A stretch of 64,000 nucleotides of DNA, from assembly GCF_024756275.1 (NCBI RefSeq), contig NZ_JANUGQ010000022.1, forward strand, positions 1 to 64,000, read 5' to 3'. This stretch comes from Streptomyces pyxinae. GTDB lineage: Bacteria; Actinomycetota; Actinomycetes; Streptomycetales; Streptomycetaceae. Position numbers and translations under genes: made by a program. Each line of letters starts with the position of its first letter. Position 1 is the first letter of the stretch. The notes beneath the pieces are model-generated. The model had not been told where the DNA came from and did no database searches. It saw only the letters and a program-made list of their open reading frames with translations. This document shows positions 9,016 through 17,840 of this stretch, piece by piece.

Positions 9016-9092
9016 CTCCCCACCCACCCACACCCATCCACCCACCCAGACCCGTCCATCACCCACCCCCACGCACCCACACACTCACACCA
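9016..9092 (-). repeat. C/A-rich strand-biased tract (G-quadruplex potential on minus strand)
   Basis: About 77 bases on the + strand are almost entirely C, A and T, with many CCCA and CACC steps. The minus strand therefore carries more than six closely spaced GGG or GGGG runs with short loops, the classic pattern for a G-quadruplex. It lies between the protease stop and the terminator hairpin at 9097-9124, so it is probably transcribed as the protease 3' region. Confidence 0.5.
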
Positions 9093-9096
9093 ACCC

Positions 9097-9124
9097 GGCC
9101 CCGGGCGGACCACCGCCCGGGGCC
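9097..9124 (+). terminator. Perfect 12-bp hairpin downstream of the protease gene
   Basis: GGCCCCGGGCGG (9097-9108) pairs with CCGCCCGGGGCC (9113-9124) around ACCA. It is the only strong hairpin in the 337-base gap between the protease and the next gene. Confidence 0.75.
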
Positions 9125-9306
9125 GGGGGCTTTCCGCGAGCGGTACCGGGACGCCTCCCGCAGCGGCCGACACGCCGGGGGACAGGCGTACGATCCGGCG
9201 ATTCCGCGTGACCTTCTTCCGCCGCGCGTCCTTAATGCATCGGGACCGGTCCCGCACCACCGGCTCTCCCCTCCCCACCCCCACAGGCCCACAGGAGAAC
9301 GACCCG

Positions 9307-10227
9307 ATGAACGCGTCCACCACCCCTTCCCCGGCGACCGGCGGCGGTCCGGCCACGGTCAGGGCGGCCCCGGCCGGCCGGCCCGGGGCCGCACTCCGGT
9401 CGGCGGCAGCCGCACCCGGCACCACCCCGCTGATCGGCGTGTACGACATGTACTCGGCCACTCTGGCGGCCCGGCACTACGACGGCCTCTTCGTCTCGGG
9501 GTTCGGCTTCGCCGCCTCCTACTACGGTCTGCCCGACATCGGGTTCATCGCCTGGCCGGACATGGTGGACTTCACCGAACGGCTGCGCGGCGCCCTTCCC
9601 CGGCACCATCTGCTGGTCGACATCGACGACGGCTACGTCGACCACGAGGTGGCCTGCCATGTGGTGCGGCGCCTGGAGCGGATCGGTGCCTCCGGGGTCG
9701 TCATGGAGGACCAGAGCCGTCCGCGCCGCTGCGGGCACCTGGAGGGGAAGCAGGTGCTGGCGCTCGACGACTACCTGCGCAAACTGGACGCGGTGCTGTC
9801 CGCCCGTACGGACCTGGCCGTGGTCGCGCGCACCGACGCCACCGACGAGGCCGACATCCTGCGGCGGGTGACGGCCTTCGCCGCCACCGGTGCCGACGCG
9901 GTCCTGGTCGACGGGGTGCGCAGCACCGACCTCATGCGCGCGGTCCGCGCGGCGGCCGGGGACAAGCCACTGGTCTTCAACCAGATCGCCGGCGGCAAGT
10001 CGCCCCGTCTCTCGCTCACCGAGCTGACCGCCCTCGGCGTCGATCTGGCCATCTACAGCACCCCGTGTCTCTTCGCCGCGCACCGCGCCATCGACGCGGC
10101 GCTCAACGGGCTCGCCGCCGCCGACGGACTGCTTCCCGCCGCCGACGGCGAGGAGCACATCGGTGTCGCCGACACCACCGCGCTGCTCACCGGAAACATC
10201 GACCGGGCCGCCGCCGCGACCCGATAG
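9307..10227 (+). CDS. PEP mutase / isocitrate lyase superfamily enzyme
   Basis: 306 residues. After a Gly/Pro/Ala-rich leader (1-38) the protein has the (beta/alpha)8 fold signature of the family: GVYDMYSATLAARHYDGLFV, the metal-binding VDIDDGY (104-110) and EDQ (134-136) followed by the active-site loop RRCGH (140-144). The loop with Cys and His resembles C-C lyases (isocitrate, methylisocitrate and dimethylmalate lyases, oxaloacetate hydrolases) more than true PEP mutases, which carry a different loop. The substrate cannot be named. The ATG at 9307 follows AGGAGA at 9293-9298. No phosphonate genes are adjacent, so a role in phosphonate synthesis is not supported. A weak promoter may lie in the AT-richer stretch around 9200-9240. 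Confidence 0.85.
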   Translation: MNASTTPSPATGGGPATVRAAPAGRPGAALRSAAAAPGTTPLIGVYDMYSATLAARHYDGLFVSGFGFAASYYGLPDIGFIAWPDMVDFTERLRGALPRHHLLVDIDDGYVDHEVACHVVRRLERIGASGVVMEDQSRPRRCGHLEGKQVLALDDYLRKLDAVLSARTDLAVVARTDATDEADILRRVTAFAATGADAVLVDGVRSTDLMRAVRAAAGDKPLVFNQIAGGKSPRLSLTELTALGVDLAIYSTPCLFAAHRAIDAALNGLAAADGLLPAADGEEHIGVADTTALLTGNIDRAAAATR

Positions 10228-10303
10228 GAGCACCACCGGGTGCCGGGTGGGGCGGGCCGCCCCTACGGTCGATAGCGCATCGCCCGCCCCACCAAGGAGC
10301 CTG

Positions 10304-10900
10304 ATGAACAGTCATCGGTCGGCCCGTCCGTCCCTCTCCCGCGCCGCCAAGGCCCTCCTGACCGCGGCCGCGCTCCAGACGGCCGTGCTGCTCGCCGCTC
10401 CCGGCGCCCACGCCGAGCCGGTGCGGCTCCCGGACGCCCTTGCCGCCGAACCGGTGAAACCGAGACCGAAGGCGAAACACCGGACGAGACCCGGCGCGAA
10501 ACCGCATGCGAAGCCCCCGGCACAGTCCAAGGCGAAGGCCAAGCCGCAAGCGAAGGCCAAGCCGAAGTCCGGAACCAAGGCCGCCAAGGGCACCAGTGCT
10601 GGGGCAAAGAGCACCAAGGCAAAGAGCACCAAGGTCAGGAGCGCCAAGGGCAAGAACAAGGTGTCGTCCGGTCGCCGGGTGGACTGGGACGCCATCGCCC
10701 GCTGCGAGTCGAGCGGCAACTGGAAGGCCAACACGGGCAACGGCCACTACGGCGGGCTTCAGTTCACCCAGTCGAGCTGGGAGGCGGCCGGCGGCCGCAG
10801 ATACGCGCCCCGCGCCGATCTGGCCACCCGCTCCGAGCAGATCGCGGTGGCCAAGCGGCTCGCCCGGATCCAGGGCATGGGCGCCTGGTCCTGCGCCTGA
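10304..10900 (+). CDS. Secreted Rpf-like transglycosylase (resuscitation-promoting-factor domain)
   Basis: 198 residues. Signal peptide 1-37 with an AHA cleavage site, then a Lys/Ala/Pro-rich linker (about 45-118) made of repeated AKPKAK-like steps, and a C-terminal Rpf/lysozyme-like domain (about 123-198). The domain shows VDWDAIARCESSGNW, whose Glu is the family's catalytic acid, then GHYGGLQFTQSSWEAAGG and the terminal GAWSCA; the two cysteines would form the family disulfide. Rpf proteins cut peptidoglycan glycan strands, and in Streptomyces they act in spore germination and dormancy exit. There is no LysM or LytM module; the cationic linker may hold the enzyme at the anionic wall. The ATG at 10304 has AAGGAG at 10294-10299. 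It is 76 bases downstream of the lyase-family gene and may be cotranscribed. Confidence 0.92.
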   Translation: MNSHRSARPSLSRAAKALLTAAALQTAVLLAAPGAHAEPVRLPDALAAEPVKPRPKAKHRTRPGAKPHAKPPAQSKAKAKPQAKAKPKSGTKAAKGTSAGAKSTKAKSTKVRSAKGKNKVSSGRRVDWDAIARCESSGNWKANTGNGHYGGLQFTQSSWEAAGGRRYAPRADLATRSEQIAVAKRLARIQGMGAWSCA

Positions 10901-10958
10901 GCCCACGGCAGCGCCGGCCCGCCGGTCAGGGCCGCGGGCCGGGCGGGGAAGCCGGTGG

Positions 10959-11150
10959 TCAGCGCCCGTCGCCGCCCCGCTTCTTCGGCTGTACCGACTC
11001 CTGGGCCTCCTCGCTCGGCGACACCGCGTCGGCCGCCTCCCGGTCGTGTTCGTCCTGCTCGCCGTCGTCCAGCTTCAGCTCGGCGTCCTCGAACTCCTTC
11101 AGGACCTCGTCTGCCGCAGTGTCGTCGGTCCGGTGCCGCCGCTCGCCCAT
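10959..11150 (-). CDS. Small acidic hypothetical protein
   Basis: 63 residues, hydrophilic and rich in Asp and Glu (LKEFEDAELKLDDGEQDEHD), ending in a basic KKRGGDGR tail. No membrane segment, cysteine or recognisable domain. Coding is supported by codon bias and by conservation-like composition typical of small Streptomyces proteins, but the ribosome binding site before ATG 11150 is weak (GAGAG). The frame stays open upstream, so a longer N-terminus starting near 11278 is possible. Function unknown. Confidence 0.6.
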   Translation of the reverse strand: MGERRHRTDDTAADEVLKEFEDAELKLDDGEQDEHDREAADAVSPSEEAQESVQPKKRGGDGR

Positions 11151-11714
11151 GGTGCTCTCGTTTCGTTCCGTCGTTTCGCTGTGTCGTGTGGCTGTGTGGC
11201 TGTGCGGAGGGATCTTGGCCTCCGCGCACCCGCCCGTCCCCGGGAGGCGCTCCCTTCCCTGCTTCCTCGCCATCGGTGATCCACACCTCCCGTCCGGCCG
11301 TCCGGGGGGCCGGGATGCCCGCCCTGCTGAACCGGTGCTCCGGCCGTTCCGGGTTCCGGTCGCCGTGCCCGGCGCGGCAACCGTTCTGATTCGCTCAATT
11401 GTTCCCCCTGTGCGGCTTTCGGCCAGGGTTTCCGATCGCGGGCGGCCGTCGGGAAAGAGGTTCGTCCCCGAGCGCGGTCCAGGAGGCGCCGGGATGGGTG
11501 GGCCGCGCCCGGGCCGCTCCGTCACCCGTCCGGCACGATATGCGGCGTTCGGGCCCCTGGCGCGGTCATCTCGCCTTGGCCGAAAGGGTGTTGTGCATTT
11601 CGGTCAGCGCGGGCACCGCCTGTTCGGGGGCTCGGAGCGTCCCTAACATGTGCGTCTCACGGGCCGGTTCACCGACCGGCACTCCCGACGCGGGTCAACA
11701 CGGGTGAGGACTGT
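11151..11714. other. Intergenic region, 564 bases, divergent promoters expected
   Basis: No gene supported. The stretch just upstream of 11150 contains GTGGCTGT-type repeats (about 11186-11208). AT-richer segments around 11385-11410 and 11585-11605 could hold promoters for the methyltransferase at 11715, but I cannot assign -35/-10 boxes. Confidence 0.5.
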
Positions 11715-12527
11715 ATGGCGGACAAGTCGTGGCGCCCGGATGCCATCGACACCAAGGTGCCCAGCGTGGCGCGTATGTACGACTACTTCCTGGGAGGGGA
11801 GGACAACTACCAGTCCGACCGGGAGGCGTGCGCGGAGCTGCTGCGGGAGGTGCCCAGCACCGCCGAACTGGCCGTCAACAACCGGCACTTCCTGCGGCGC
11901 GTGGTGCGGGTGCTCGCCTCGGAGTACGGCATCCGCCAGTTCGTCGACCACGGTTCCGGCCTGCCGACCCGGGACAACGTCCATCAGGTCGCCCAGGCGG
12001 CCGATCCGGCGTCCCGGGTGGTCTACGTCGACAACGATCCGATCGTGCTCGCGCACGGCCGGGCGCTGCTGGAGGAGAACGACCGCACCGCGGTCATCCA
12101 GGCGGACATGCGCGACACCGACGGCATCTTCGGCCACCCGGAGACCCGGCGGCTGATCGACTTCAGTCAGCCCGTCGCGGCGCTCTTCGTCTCGGTGCTC
12201 CACTGCATCCCCGACGAGGACGACCCGGCCGGTCTGGTCCGCCGGGTCGCCGAACGCCTGGTTCCCGGCAGCTACCTGGTCGTCTGCCAGCTCGTCAGCG
12301 AGCACCGGCACATCCGGGACTTCGTCACGGACTTCATGGCCGGGGCGACCGGCGGTCACTGGGGCCGGGTGCGTACCGAGAGCGAGGTCACCGGCTTCTT
12401 CGACGGGCTGGAGATCCTGCCGCCCGGCCTCGTGGAGGTCTCCACCTGGCGCAAGGACACCGACCTGGCGCCACGTCAGCAGACCGACGAGTGGATCGAG
12501 TGGGGCGGCGTGGCGCGACTGCCGTGA
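11715..12527 (+). CDS. SAM-dependent methyltransferase, DUF574 family
   Basis: 270 residues. The N-terminal PSVARMYDYFLGGEDNY box is the hallmark of the actinobacterial DUF574 (Methyltransf_19) proteins. A Rossmann SAM-binding core follows, with QFVDHGSGLPT as motif I, VVYVDNDPIVLAHG carrying the acidic ribose-binding residue, and a late VAALFVSVLHCIPDEDD segment. These proteins are abundant in Streptomyces, often many copies per genome. A few have been linked to secondary metabolism, but the substrate of this one is unknown. It is monocistronic: a divergent region lies upstream and a strong bidirectional terminator follows at 12601-12652. Confidence 0.9.
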   Translation: MADKSWRPDAIDTKVPSVARMYDYFLGGEDNYQSDREACAELLREVPSTAELAVNNRHFLRRVVRVLASEYGIRQFVDHGSGLPTRDNVHQVAQAADPASRVVYVDNDPIVLAHGRALLEENDRTAVIQADMRDTDGIFGHPETRRLIDFSQPVAALFVSVLHCIPDEDDPAGLVRRVAERLVPGSYLVVCQLVSEHRHIRDFVTDFMAGATGGHWGRVRTESEVTGFFDGLEILPPGLVEVSTWRKDTDLAPRQQTDEWIEWGGVARLP

Positions 12528-12600
12528 CGGCCCCGCGTGACCGGGCCGCCCCGCCGCCGGCGGGGGCCCGGAAAGCGCCCGGCCGGTGGCCGGAGAACCG

Positions 12601-12652
12601 AAGGCGCCCCGCCGCGCCGCCCGGACGGGGCGGACGCGCGGCGGGGCGCCTT
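12601..12652. terminator. Bidirectional terminator, perfect 17-bp stem
   Basis: AAGGCGCCCCGCCGCGC (12601-12617) pairs exactly with 12636-12652 and is followed by TTT. It lies between the convergent methyltransferase (+) and XRE regulator (-) genes and has terminal A/T runs on both sides, so it can serve both. Confidence 0.85.
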
Positions 12653-12665
12653 TCCGTACGGCGGC

Positions 12666-13568
12666 TCAGAGCCGGCTCAGCCGGTCGCGCAGCGCCTCCG
12701 TCGTCTGCCGGGGTGTGAGCGCGCAGGCGCCGAGCCGGTCCAGCATGTCCCGGTACTGCTCCACCACCTGCGGCTTCTGGCTGAAGGTGCTGTCCGTCAG
12801 GTGCTCGATGTAGATCGCGTCCTTCAAGTCACCCAGGGCGAACCGGAGATAGGTGACACCGGTGCCCACGCCGATGGCGGCCGTGACGTCCAGCGGTGCC
12901 AGCTGCAGGGTGACATTGGAGCGCTCGGTCAGGGTGATCAGGTGCTCCAACTGGGCGCGCATCACACCGGGTCCGCCGACGGTCCGCAACAGCACCGACT
13001 CGTCGATCACCGCCCACAGCCGGGGCCCGTCCGGCTCGGTCAGCCGCCGCTGTCTGCGCTGCCGCAGATCGACCCGCCGCCGTACGTCGTGCGGAAGGAG
13101 CCGGCCGGGTCCGGACGTCACCACCGCCTCCGCGTAGTCGGGAGTCTGCAGCAGTCCGGGCACGTAGAACGGCTCATAGGTACGGATGGTGGCCGCCGCG
13201 CCCTCCAGAGCGACCAGCGGCGCGAAGAAGTCGGAGAGGACATCGCTGAACGACCGCCACCAGTCCGGCTGGCGGGACTGCTCGACCAGCCGCAGGAACT
13301 CCTCCGCCCGTGCGTCGCCCTCGACTCCGTACAGGCTCAGCAGCGCCACCGCGTCACCCTGCTTGCAGCCGGTTCGGCCCAGCTCGATCCGGCTGGTCTT
13401 GGAGCGTGAGAAGCCGAGCTTGAGATCGACGTCCGCCGGTTCGAGCCCCGCGCCGGTGCGCAGTTCGCGCAGCTTGGCGCCGAGAATGAGTTTGAGCGCG
13501 GTCGGATTGTGCTCGACCGTGCTCAACGAGCGGACGAACAGGGACGGACTCGGTTCGGCGGTTGCCAT
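12666..13568 (-). CDS. XRE-family regulator with DUF5753 (WhiJ/Scr1-antitoxin-like)
   Basis: 300 residues. N-terminal helix-turn-helix about 25-80 (LGAKLRELRTGAGLEPADV, then KLGFSRSKTSRIELGR), followed by a DUF5753 domain with the typical QTPDYAEAVV and tail pattern. In Streptomyces such WhiJ-like regulators occur in many copies, usually paired with a small DUF397 protein and sometimes with an RsbW-like kinase. They control development or antibiotic production, and DUF397 partners can relieve repression. That arrangement is seen here with the genes at 13656 and 14049. The ATG at 13568 follows AGGAG. It lies 87 bases after the DUF397 gene on the same strand and is probably transcribed with it. 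Confidence 0.92.
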   Translation of the reverse strand: MATAEPSPSLFVRSLSTVEHNPTALKLILGAKLRELRTGAGLEPADVDLKLGFSRSKTSRIELGRTGCKQGDAVALLSLYGVEGDARAEEFLRLVEQSRQPDWWRSFSDVLSDFFAPLVALEGAAATIRTYEPFYVPGLLQTPDYAEAVVTSGPGRLLPHDVRRRVDLRQRRQRRLTEPDGPRLWAVIDESVLLRTVGGPGVMRAQLEHLITLTERSNVTLQLAPLDVTAAIGVGTGVTYLRFALGDLKDAIYIEHLTDSTFSQKPQVVEQYRDMLDRLGACALTPRQTTEALRDRLSRL

Positions 13569-13655
13569 CACGCGCTCCTGCGGACTGTGGGAACCCGACA
13601 GTAACCGGGGCGCGTGTGCCGCCGCCACGGGGAGGCGGCGGCACAGGGGCGGAAT

Positions 13656-13889
13656 TCAGCCGATCAGAAAATCGAAGTCCCCGTCCCGCGCGCCCGCCAC
13701 GAAGGCCGTGATCTCGTCGCGGGTGTAGATGAGTGCCGGCCCCTGTGGGTCCCGGGAGTTGCGGACGGCGACGCCGCCGTCCGGCAGGGCGGCCAGCTCC
13801 ACGCAGTTGCCCGTGGGGTTGCTGTGGCTGCTCTTGGTCCAGGTGGCCGAGGTGAGCTCGGTGGCCCGCATGCCGTTGGTGAACTCCAC
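13656..13889 (-). CDS. DUF397 protein (small partner of XRE/DUF5753 regulator)
   Basis: 77 residues from GTG 13889, chosen because GAGGAG lies 9 bases upstream; a longer open frame reaches 13967 but without a binding site. The family signature is clear: TWTKSSHSNPTGNCVELA, then VAVRNSRDPQGPAL and a C-terminal FVAGARDGDFDF. DUF397 proteins are cytosolic partners of WhiJ-like XRE regulators, and the regulator lies directly downstream. No catalytic residues are known for the family. Confidence 0.92.
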   Translation of the reverse strand: MEFTNGMRATELTSATWTKSSHSNPTGNCVELAALPDGGVAVRNSRDPQGPALIYTRDEITAFVAGARDGDFDFLIG

Positions 13890-13943
13890 GTGTACCAGCT
13901 CCTCTTTGAGTTCATGGGCGCGTACTGCTCCGGAAACCAGTCG

Positions 13944-13967
13944 ATGCAATCCCAGGTGCAATTGCAT
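13944..13967. promoter_or_regulatory. Palindromic ATGCAAT...ATTGCAT element in the divergent promoter region
   Basis: ATGCAAT (13944-13950) and ATTGCAT (13961-13967) form an inverted repeat. The 10-base palindrome TGCAATTGCA (13957-13966) overlaps its right arm. It sits in the 159-base gap between the divergent DUF397 and RsbW-like genes, so it is a candidate operator for the XRE regulator. Assignment is inference only. Confidence 0.4.
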
Positions 13968-14048
13968 TTGCTGGACGCTCTCGACAATACTCGTCCCGCA
14001 CCGGCATCCGCAGCATCGAACTCCGAAGCTCGCAGGGAGACATGACCC

Positions 14049-14618
14049 GTGACGACAGACATGTCCGCCTTATCGACCGCTCTCACCGCACCGGGCTTCT
14101 GGAGCCACACGGCCGAACCTGGCGCGAATCCACCGCTGTCCGTACCGGAGGAGCCCGACGAACCGGACGTGTACGGCGATCCACCGCGCGATTTCGTCAT
14201 CCCCGGCGGATTCGCCGCCTGCGGACTCGGGGGCCGGCTGGAGAGCGCCGGTCAGGCGCGGCGCTTCGCCACCGCCACCCTGGGCACCTGGTCCCTCCCC
14301 GGTCTGGTACCCGACCTCGAAGTGGTCGTCAGCGAACTCGTCACCAACGCCGTACGGCACGCGCTCGGTGCCGCTCCGGACCGGGAGCCGGAGTGTCCGG
14401 TCTGGCTGGGGCTCTTCCGGTCTCCGGGCCGGCTCGTCTGCATGGTCACCGACCCCAGTACCCGACCGCCCCGGCCGTGTTCGCCGGACGAGGCGGCGGA
14501 GGGCGGCCGGGGGCTCGCGCTCGTCGGCGCGCTGAGCGAATCCTGGTCCTGGTCCCTGACGCCGCCCCGGGGCAAGGCGGTGTGGGCCACCCTGCCGGCC
14601 CCGGCCCCCCTCGGCTGA
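14049..14618 (+). CDS. Free-standing RsbW-like ATP-binding protein (putative anti-sigma kinase)
   Basis: 189 residues from GTG 14049 (AGGGAG nine bases upstream). A variable acidic N-terminus precedes a GHKL-type HATPase_c_2 domain (about 65-185). The N box is VVVSELVTNAVRHAL, the G1 box is weakly kept as MVTDPSTRPP, and GGRGLALVGAL is the G2 lid. Such proteins phosphorylate and bind anti-sigma antagonists or regulate by ATP binding. Its position divergent from a DUF397/XRE pair matches the abaA/whiJ-type modules of Streptomyces. No cognate sigma factor or STAS partner is adjacent. Predicted cytosolic. Confidence 0.88.
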   Translation: MTTDMSALSTALTAPGFWSHTAEPGANPPLSVPEEPDEPDVYGDPPRDFVIPGGFAACGLGGRLESAGQARRFATATLGTWSLPGLVPDLEVVVSELVTNAVRHALGAAPDREPECPVWLGLFRSPGRLVCMVTDPSTRPPRPCSPDEAAEGGRGLALVGALSESWSWSLTPPRGKAVWATLPAPAPLG

Positions 14619-14700
14619 CCGGGCTCCCGGCCCCGATCCGGCCGACCGGGCCCCGTCCCCCCACCGCTCGCCGTCGTCGTGGCCGTCCGGTGCACAGCCC

Positions 14701-14752
14701 GCCGCCGCGGGGCCGTCCGGGCCAAGTCGGCCCCCAACGGCCCCGCGGCGGC
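14701..14752. terminator. Bidirectional terminator, perfect 16-bp stem
   Basis: GCCGCCGCGGGGCCGT (14701-14716) pairs exactly with 14737-14752 around a 20-base loop, between the convergent RsbW-like and WhiB-like genes. Confidence 0.8.
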
Positions 14753-14777
14753 GCGGGAACGCGGACGAGCGCTGCTC

Positions 14778-15035
14778 TCAGGCGCTCCGGGAGCGGGCCC
14801 GGCGGTTGAGGCGGCGGCGCAGCGCCCGCCGTTCGTCCTCGGCGAGGCCGCCCCAGACTCCCACGTCCTGTCCCGTCTCCAGGGCCCACTCCAGGCATTG
14901 CTCGCGCACCGGGCAGCGGCGGCACACCCGCTTGGCCTCCTCGGCCTGCACCACCGCCGGCCCGCCGGTGCCGATCGGGAAGAACAGGTCCGGGTCCTCC
15001 TCCAGGCACGCCGCCGCGTTCCGCCAGTTCTCCAT
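14778..15035 (-). CDS. WhiB-like iron-sulfur transcription factor (WblE-like)
   Basis: 85 residues. Four conserved cysteines at 10, 38, 41 and 47 (C...CRRCPVREQC) would bind a [4Fe-4S] cluster. They are followed by the GVWGG turn motif (59-63) and a basic C-terminal region (RRALRRRLNRRARSR) for DNA contact. The N-terminus MENWRNAAACLEEDPDLFFP and short length are closest, by memory, to the WblE group, but the paralogue cannot be fixed. WhiB-like proteins act with the principal sigma factor and respond to redox or NO. The ATG at 15035 has only a moderate binding site. The 270 bases upstream are free of genes and presumably hold its promoter. Confidence 0.93.
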   Translation of the reverse strand: MENWRNAAACLEEDPDLFFPIGTGGPAVVQAEEAKRVCRRCPVREQCLEWALETGQDVGVWGGLAEDERRALRRRLNRRARSRSA

Positions 15036-15304
15036 CGTCGCCTCCTCGGGGGGTACACCGGGGCCCTTCCCGGCCTCCGGCGTTCTGTCTCGGGTCACCG
15101 CCCCGCGCCGGGCTGAAACCGGGGAATGGTGTATTCCGGGGCCCGGACACCCCGCCCGGCCGCCGTCGTACGCCTCAACCAGCCGTTGTCCGGGGGCGGT
15201 TGGCGACCACCCGGCCGACCGGAATTCCGGCCGTTCCGGTAGGCGAGGGCGCGTACCGGAACGGGTACGACGGCTCATCCGGGCCGGAAGCGGGGAGACG
15301 CGCA

Positions 15305-15359
<55 letters not shown>

Positions 15360-15360
<1 letters not shown>

Positions 15361-17840
15361 CAGAGCAGGGCGGTGAGATCCACCTCGGGACGCTCGGCGA
15401 GCGGGGTGCCCGGCAGTTCCTGCTCGGTCCAGACCGTCTTGCCGGTCCGGGCGTGCCGGGTGCCCCAGCGCGCCGTGAGCTGGGCGACCAGCAGCAGCCC
15501 CCGGCCGCCCTCGTCGGTGGAACGGGCGCGGCGGAGATAGGGCGAGGTGCTGCTCGGGTCGGAGACCTCACAGATCAGCCGGTGGTGGTGGATCAGCCGC
15601 AGGGTGACCGGGCCGCCCGCGTAGCGGTAGGCGTTGGTCACCAGTTCGCTGACGATCAGCTCGGTGGTGAAGGTCAGCTCCTCCAGCCCCCACTCGGCGA
15701 GCTGGGCCGTCGTCACCGCCCGGGCCCGCGCCGGGGCGGTCGCCTCGGCGGACAGCTCCCAGCAGGCCACCTTGTCGTCCGGCAGGGTACGGGTACGCGC
15801 CAGCAGCAGGGCCACGTCGTCGGCTGGCCGGACCGGCAGCAGCGCCTCCACCACCGACTGGCAGGTCTCGTCCAGCGGCCGGGCCGGTGCCGCCGCCAGC
15901 ACCGTACGGAGCCGTTCGAGCCCCAGGTCGATGTCGTGCTCCAGACCGTCGACCAGCCCGTTGGTGTACAGGGCCAGCACACTGCCCTCGGACAGCTCCA
16001 GCTCGGCCGCCTCGAACGGCAGCCCGCCCAGACCCAGCGGCGGACCGGGCGGCAGCTCGGGCAGCGCGATCGTCCCGTCCGGAGTGACCAGCGCGGGCGG
16101 CGGATGACCGGCGCGGGCCAGCGAACAGATCCGGCTCACCGGGTCGTAGACCGCGTACAGACAGGTGGCGCCCACCACCTGCTCGCCGGACCCGCCCTCG
16201 TCGTCCCGCTCCTGCTCGCCCGCCAGCCGGGTGACCAGGTCGTCCAGATGGGAGAGCACCTCACCGGGCTCCAGGTCCAGATCGGCCAGGGTGTGCACGG
16301 CGGTACGCAGCCGGCCCATGGTGGCGGCCGCGTTGATGCCGTGCCCGACCACGTCCCCCACCACCAGGGCGACCCGGGCGCCGGAGAGCGGGATGACGTC
16401 GAACCAGTCGCCGCCCACCCCCGCCGTGCCGCCGGCCGGCAGATAGCGGTGGGCCACGGCGACCGCCGGATGCTCCGGGAAGTCGCGCGGCAGCAGCCGC
16501 CGCTGGAGCGCCAGCGCCGTCCGGTGCTGCTGCGTGTAGCGGCGGGCGTTGTCGATGGAGAGCGCGGCCCGGGCGGCGAACTCGCCCGCCAGCGCCAGAT
16601 CGTCCTCCTCGAACGGGTCCGGCAGCCGGTACCGCCACAGGCTGACCAGCCCCAGCACCACCCCGCGCGCGGTGAGCGGCACCACCATCAGCGAGTGCAC
16701 CCCGCGCTCCCGGGCGTGCCGCGCGCGCAGCTCGTCGAGACCCGAGAACGGCCCGGTGGGGTCGAACTCGGCCACCAGCACCGCCTGCCGGGTCGCCAGG
16801 CAGCGGCCCTGCGGGGTATCGCCCGGAAAGGACCGGAGCGTGCCCACCGGCATCAGCAGGTTCTCCGCCTTGGAGGCCACCGTCTTCAGCGCCGTCCGGC
16901 GCAGCGGCCCCAGCGCGCCCGGCACCGGGTCCTCGCCCAGCAGCACCGGCTCCAGCAGATCGACCGTGACGCAGTCGGAGAGCCCCGGCACCGCCACGTC
17001 CACCAGCTCGTTCGCCGTGGTGGTCACGTCCAGTGTGGTCCCGATCCCCGAGCTGGCCTCGTTGAGCATCGCCAGCCTGTGCCGTGCCCGGTGCCGGTCG
17101 GTGACGTCCTCGACCAGCTGGGTCACCCCGAGCACCCTGCCCTCCGCGTCGTCCAGCCGGAACGCCGACACGGCCACCAGCCGCTCCCGCCGGGGATCGG
17201 TGCGCAGCCGGCAGGACTGCTCGGTGAAGATCATCGGATCCCCGGTGGCCAGTACCTGGCGGAGGCCGCTCTCCACCGTCGCCGCGTCCTGCTCCACCAG
17301 GAAGTCCCCGGTCCGGTGGCCGCGCGCCAGCTCCGGGGTGATGCCGCTGATCCGGGCGATCGGCCGGTTCACCCGGAGGATCCGCAGCTCCGGATCGTGC
17401 ACCGCGATCCCGATGGGGGAGCGGCGGAACAGCCCGTCCATCACCGAGCGCTCGATCTCCCACTGGGTGACGTCCGCCGCCGGCGCCGCCTCCAGATACC
17501 ACTCCCGGATCCCGCCGTCCCGGATCACCAGCCGGGCGCGGACCCCGAAGTCCCGTTCGACGCCGTCGCCGCAGAGCACCGGCAGCACCCCGAACCAGCC
17601 GCGCTCCCCGACGCCCTCCGCCACCGTCCGTACCGCCGCCCGGTCCTCCGGGGGCAGCAGAAACGCGGCGGGGCGCCCGAGCGCCGCCTCGGCCGGGTGG
17701 CCGAGCAACTCCCGGGCGCGCTCGCTCCAGCCGACGACACGAGCGCGGCCGTCGAGCACCACGGAGACCGCGCGGGCCGGTGAGAACGGGTCCTCCGGGC
17801 TCTCGCTCAACGGGGTCAGGGGTCCGGTCATCCCTCTCAT
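15360..17840 (-). CDS. Cytoplasmic SpoIIE-type phosphatase with two PAS, GAF and RsbW-like kinase domains
   Basis: 826 residues from ATG 17840; ATG 17831 in the same frame is an alternative. The open frame extends further upstream but with low-complexity sequence antisense to crtY. First PAS about 20-120, second PAS about 135-250 (SPIGIAVHDPELRILRVNRP), GAF about 270-440, SpoIIE/PP2C about 470-685 with canonical GVGGDWFDV, VGDVVGHG and PADDVALL, and HATPase_c_2 about 700-815 (ELIVSELVTNAYRYAGG). No membrane segment. Its build matches the protein at 4123 without the Asp/Arg insert. It is divergent from crtY with 316 bases between them, so a shared regulatory region is possible; any link to carotenoid expression is speculation. 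Confidence 0.93.
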
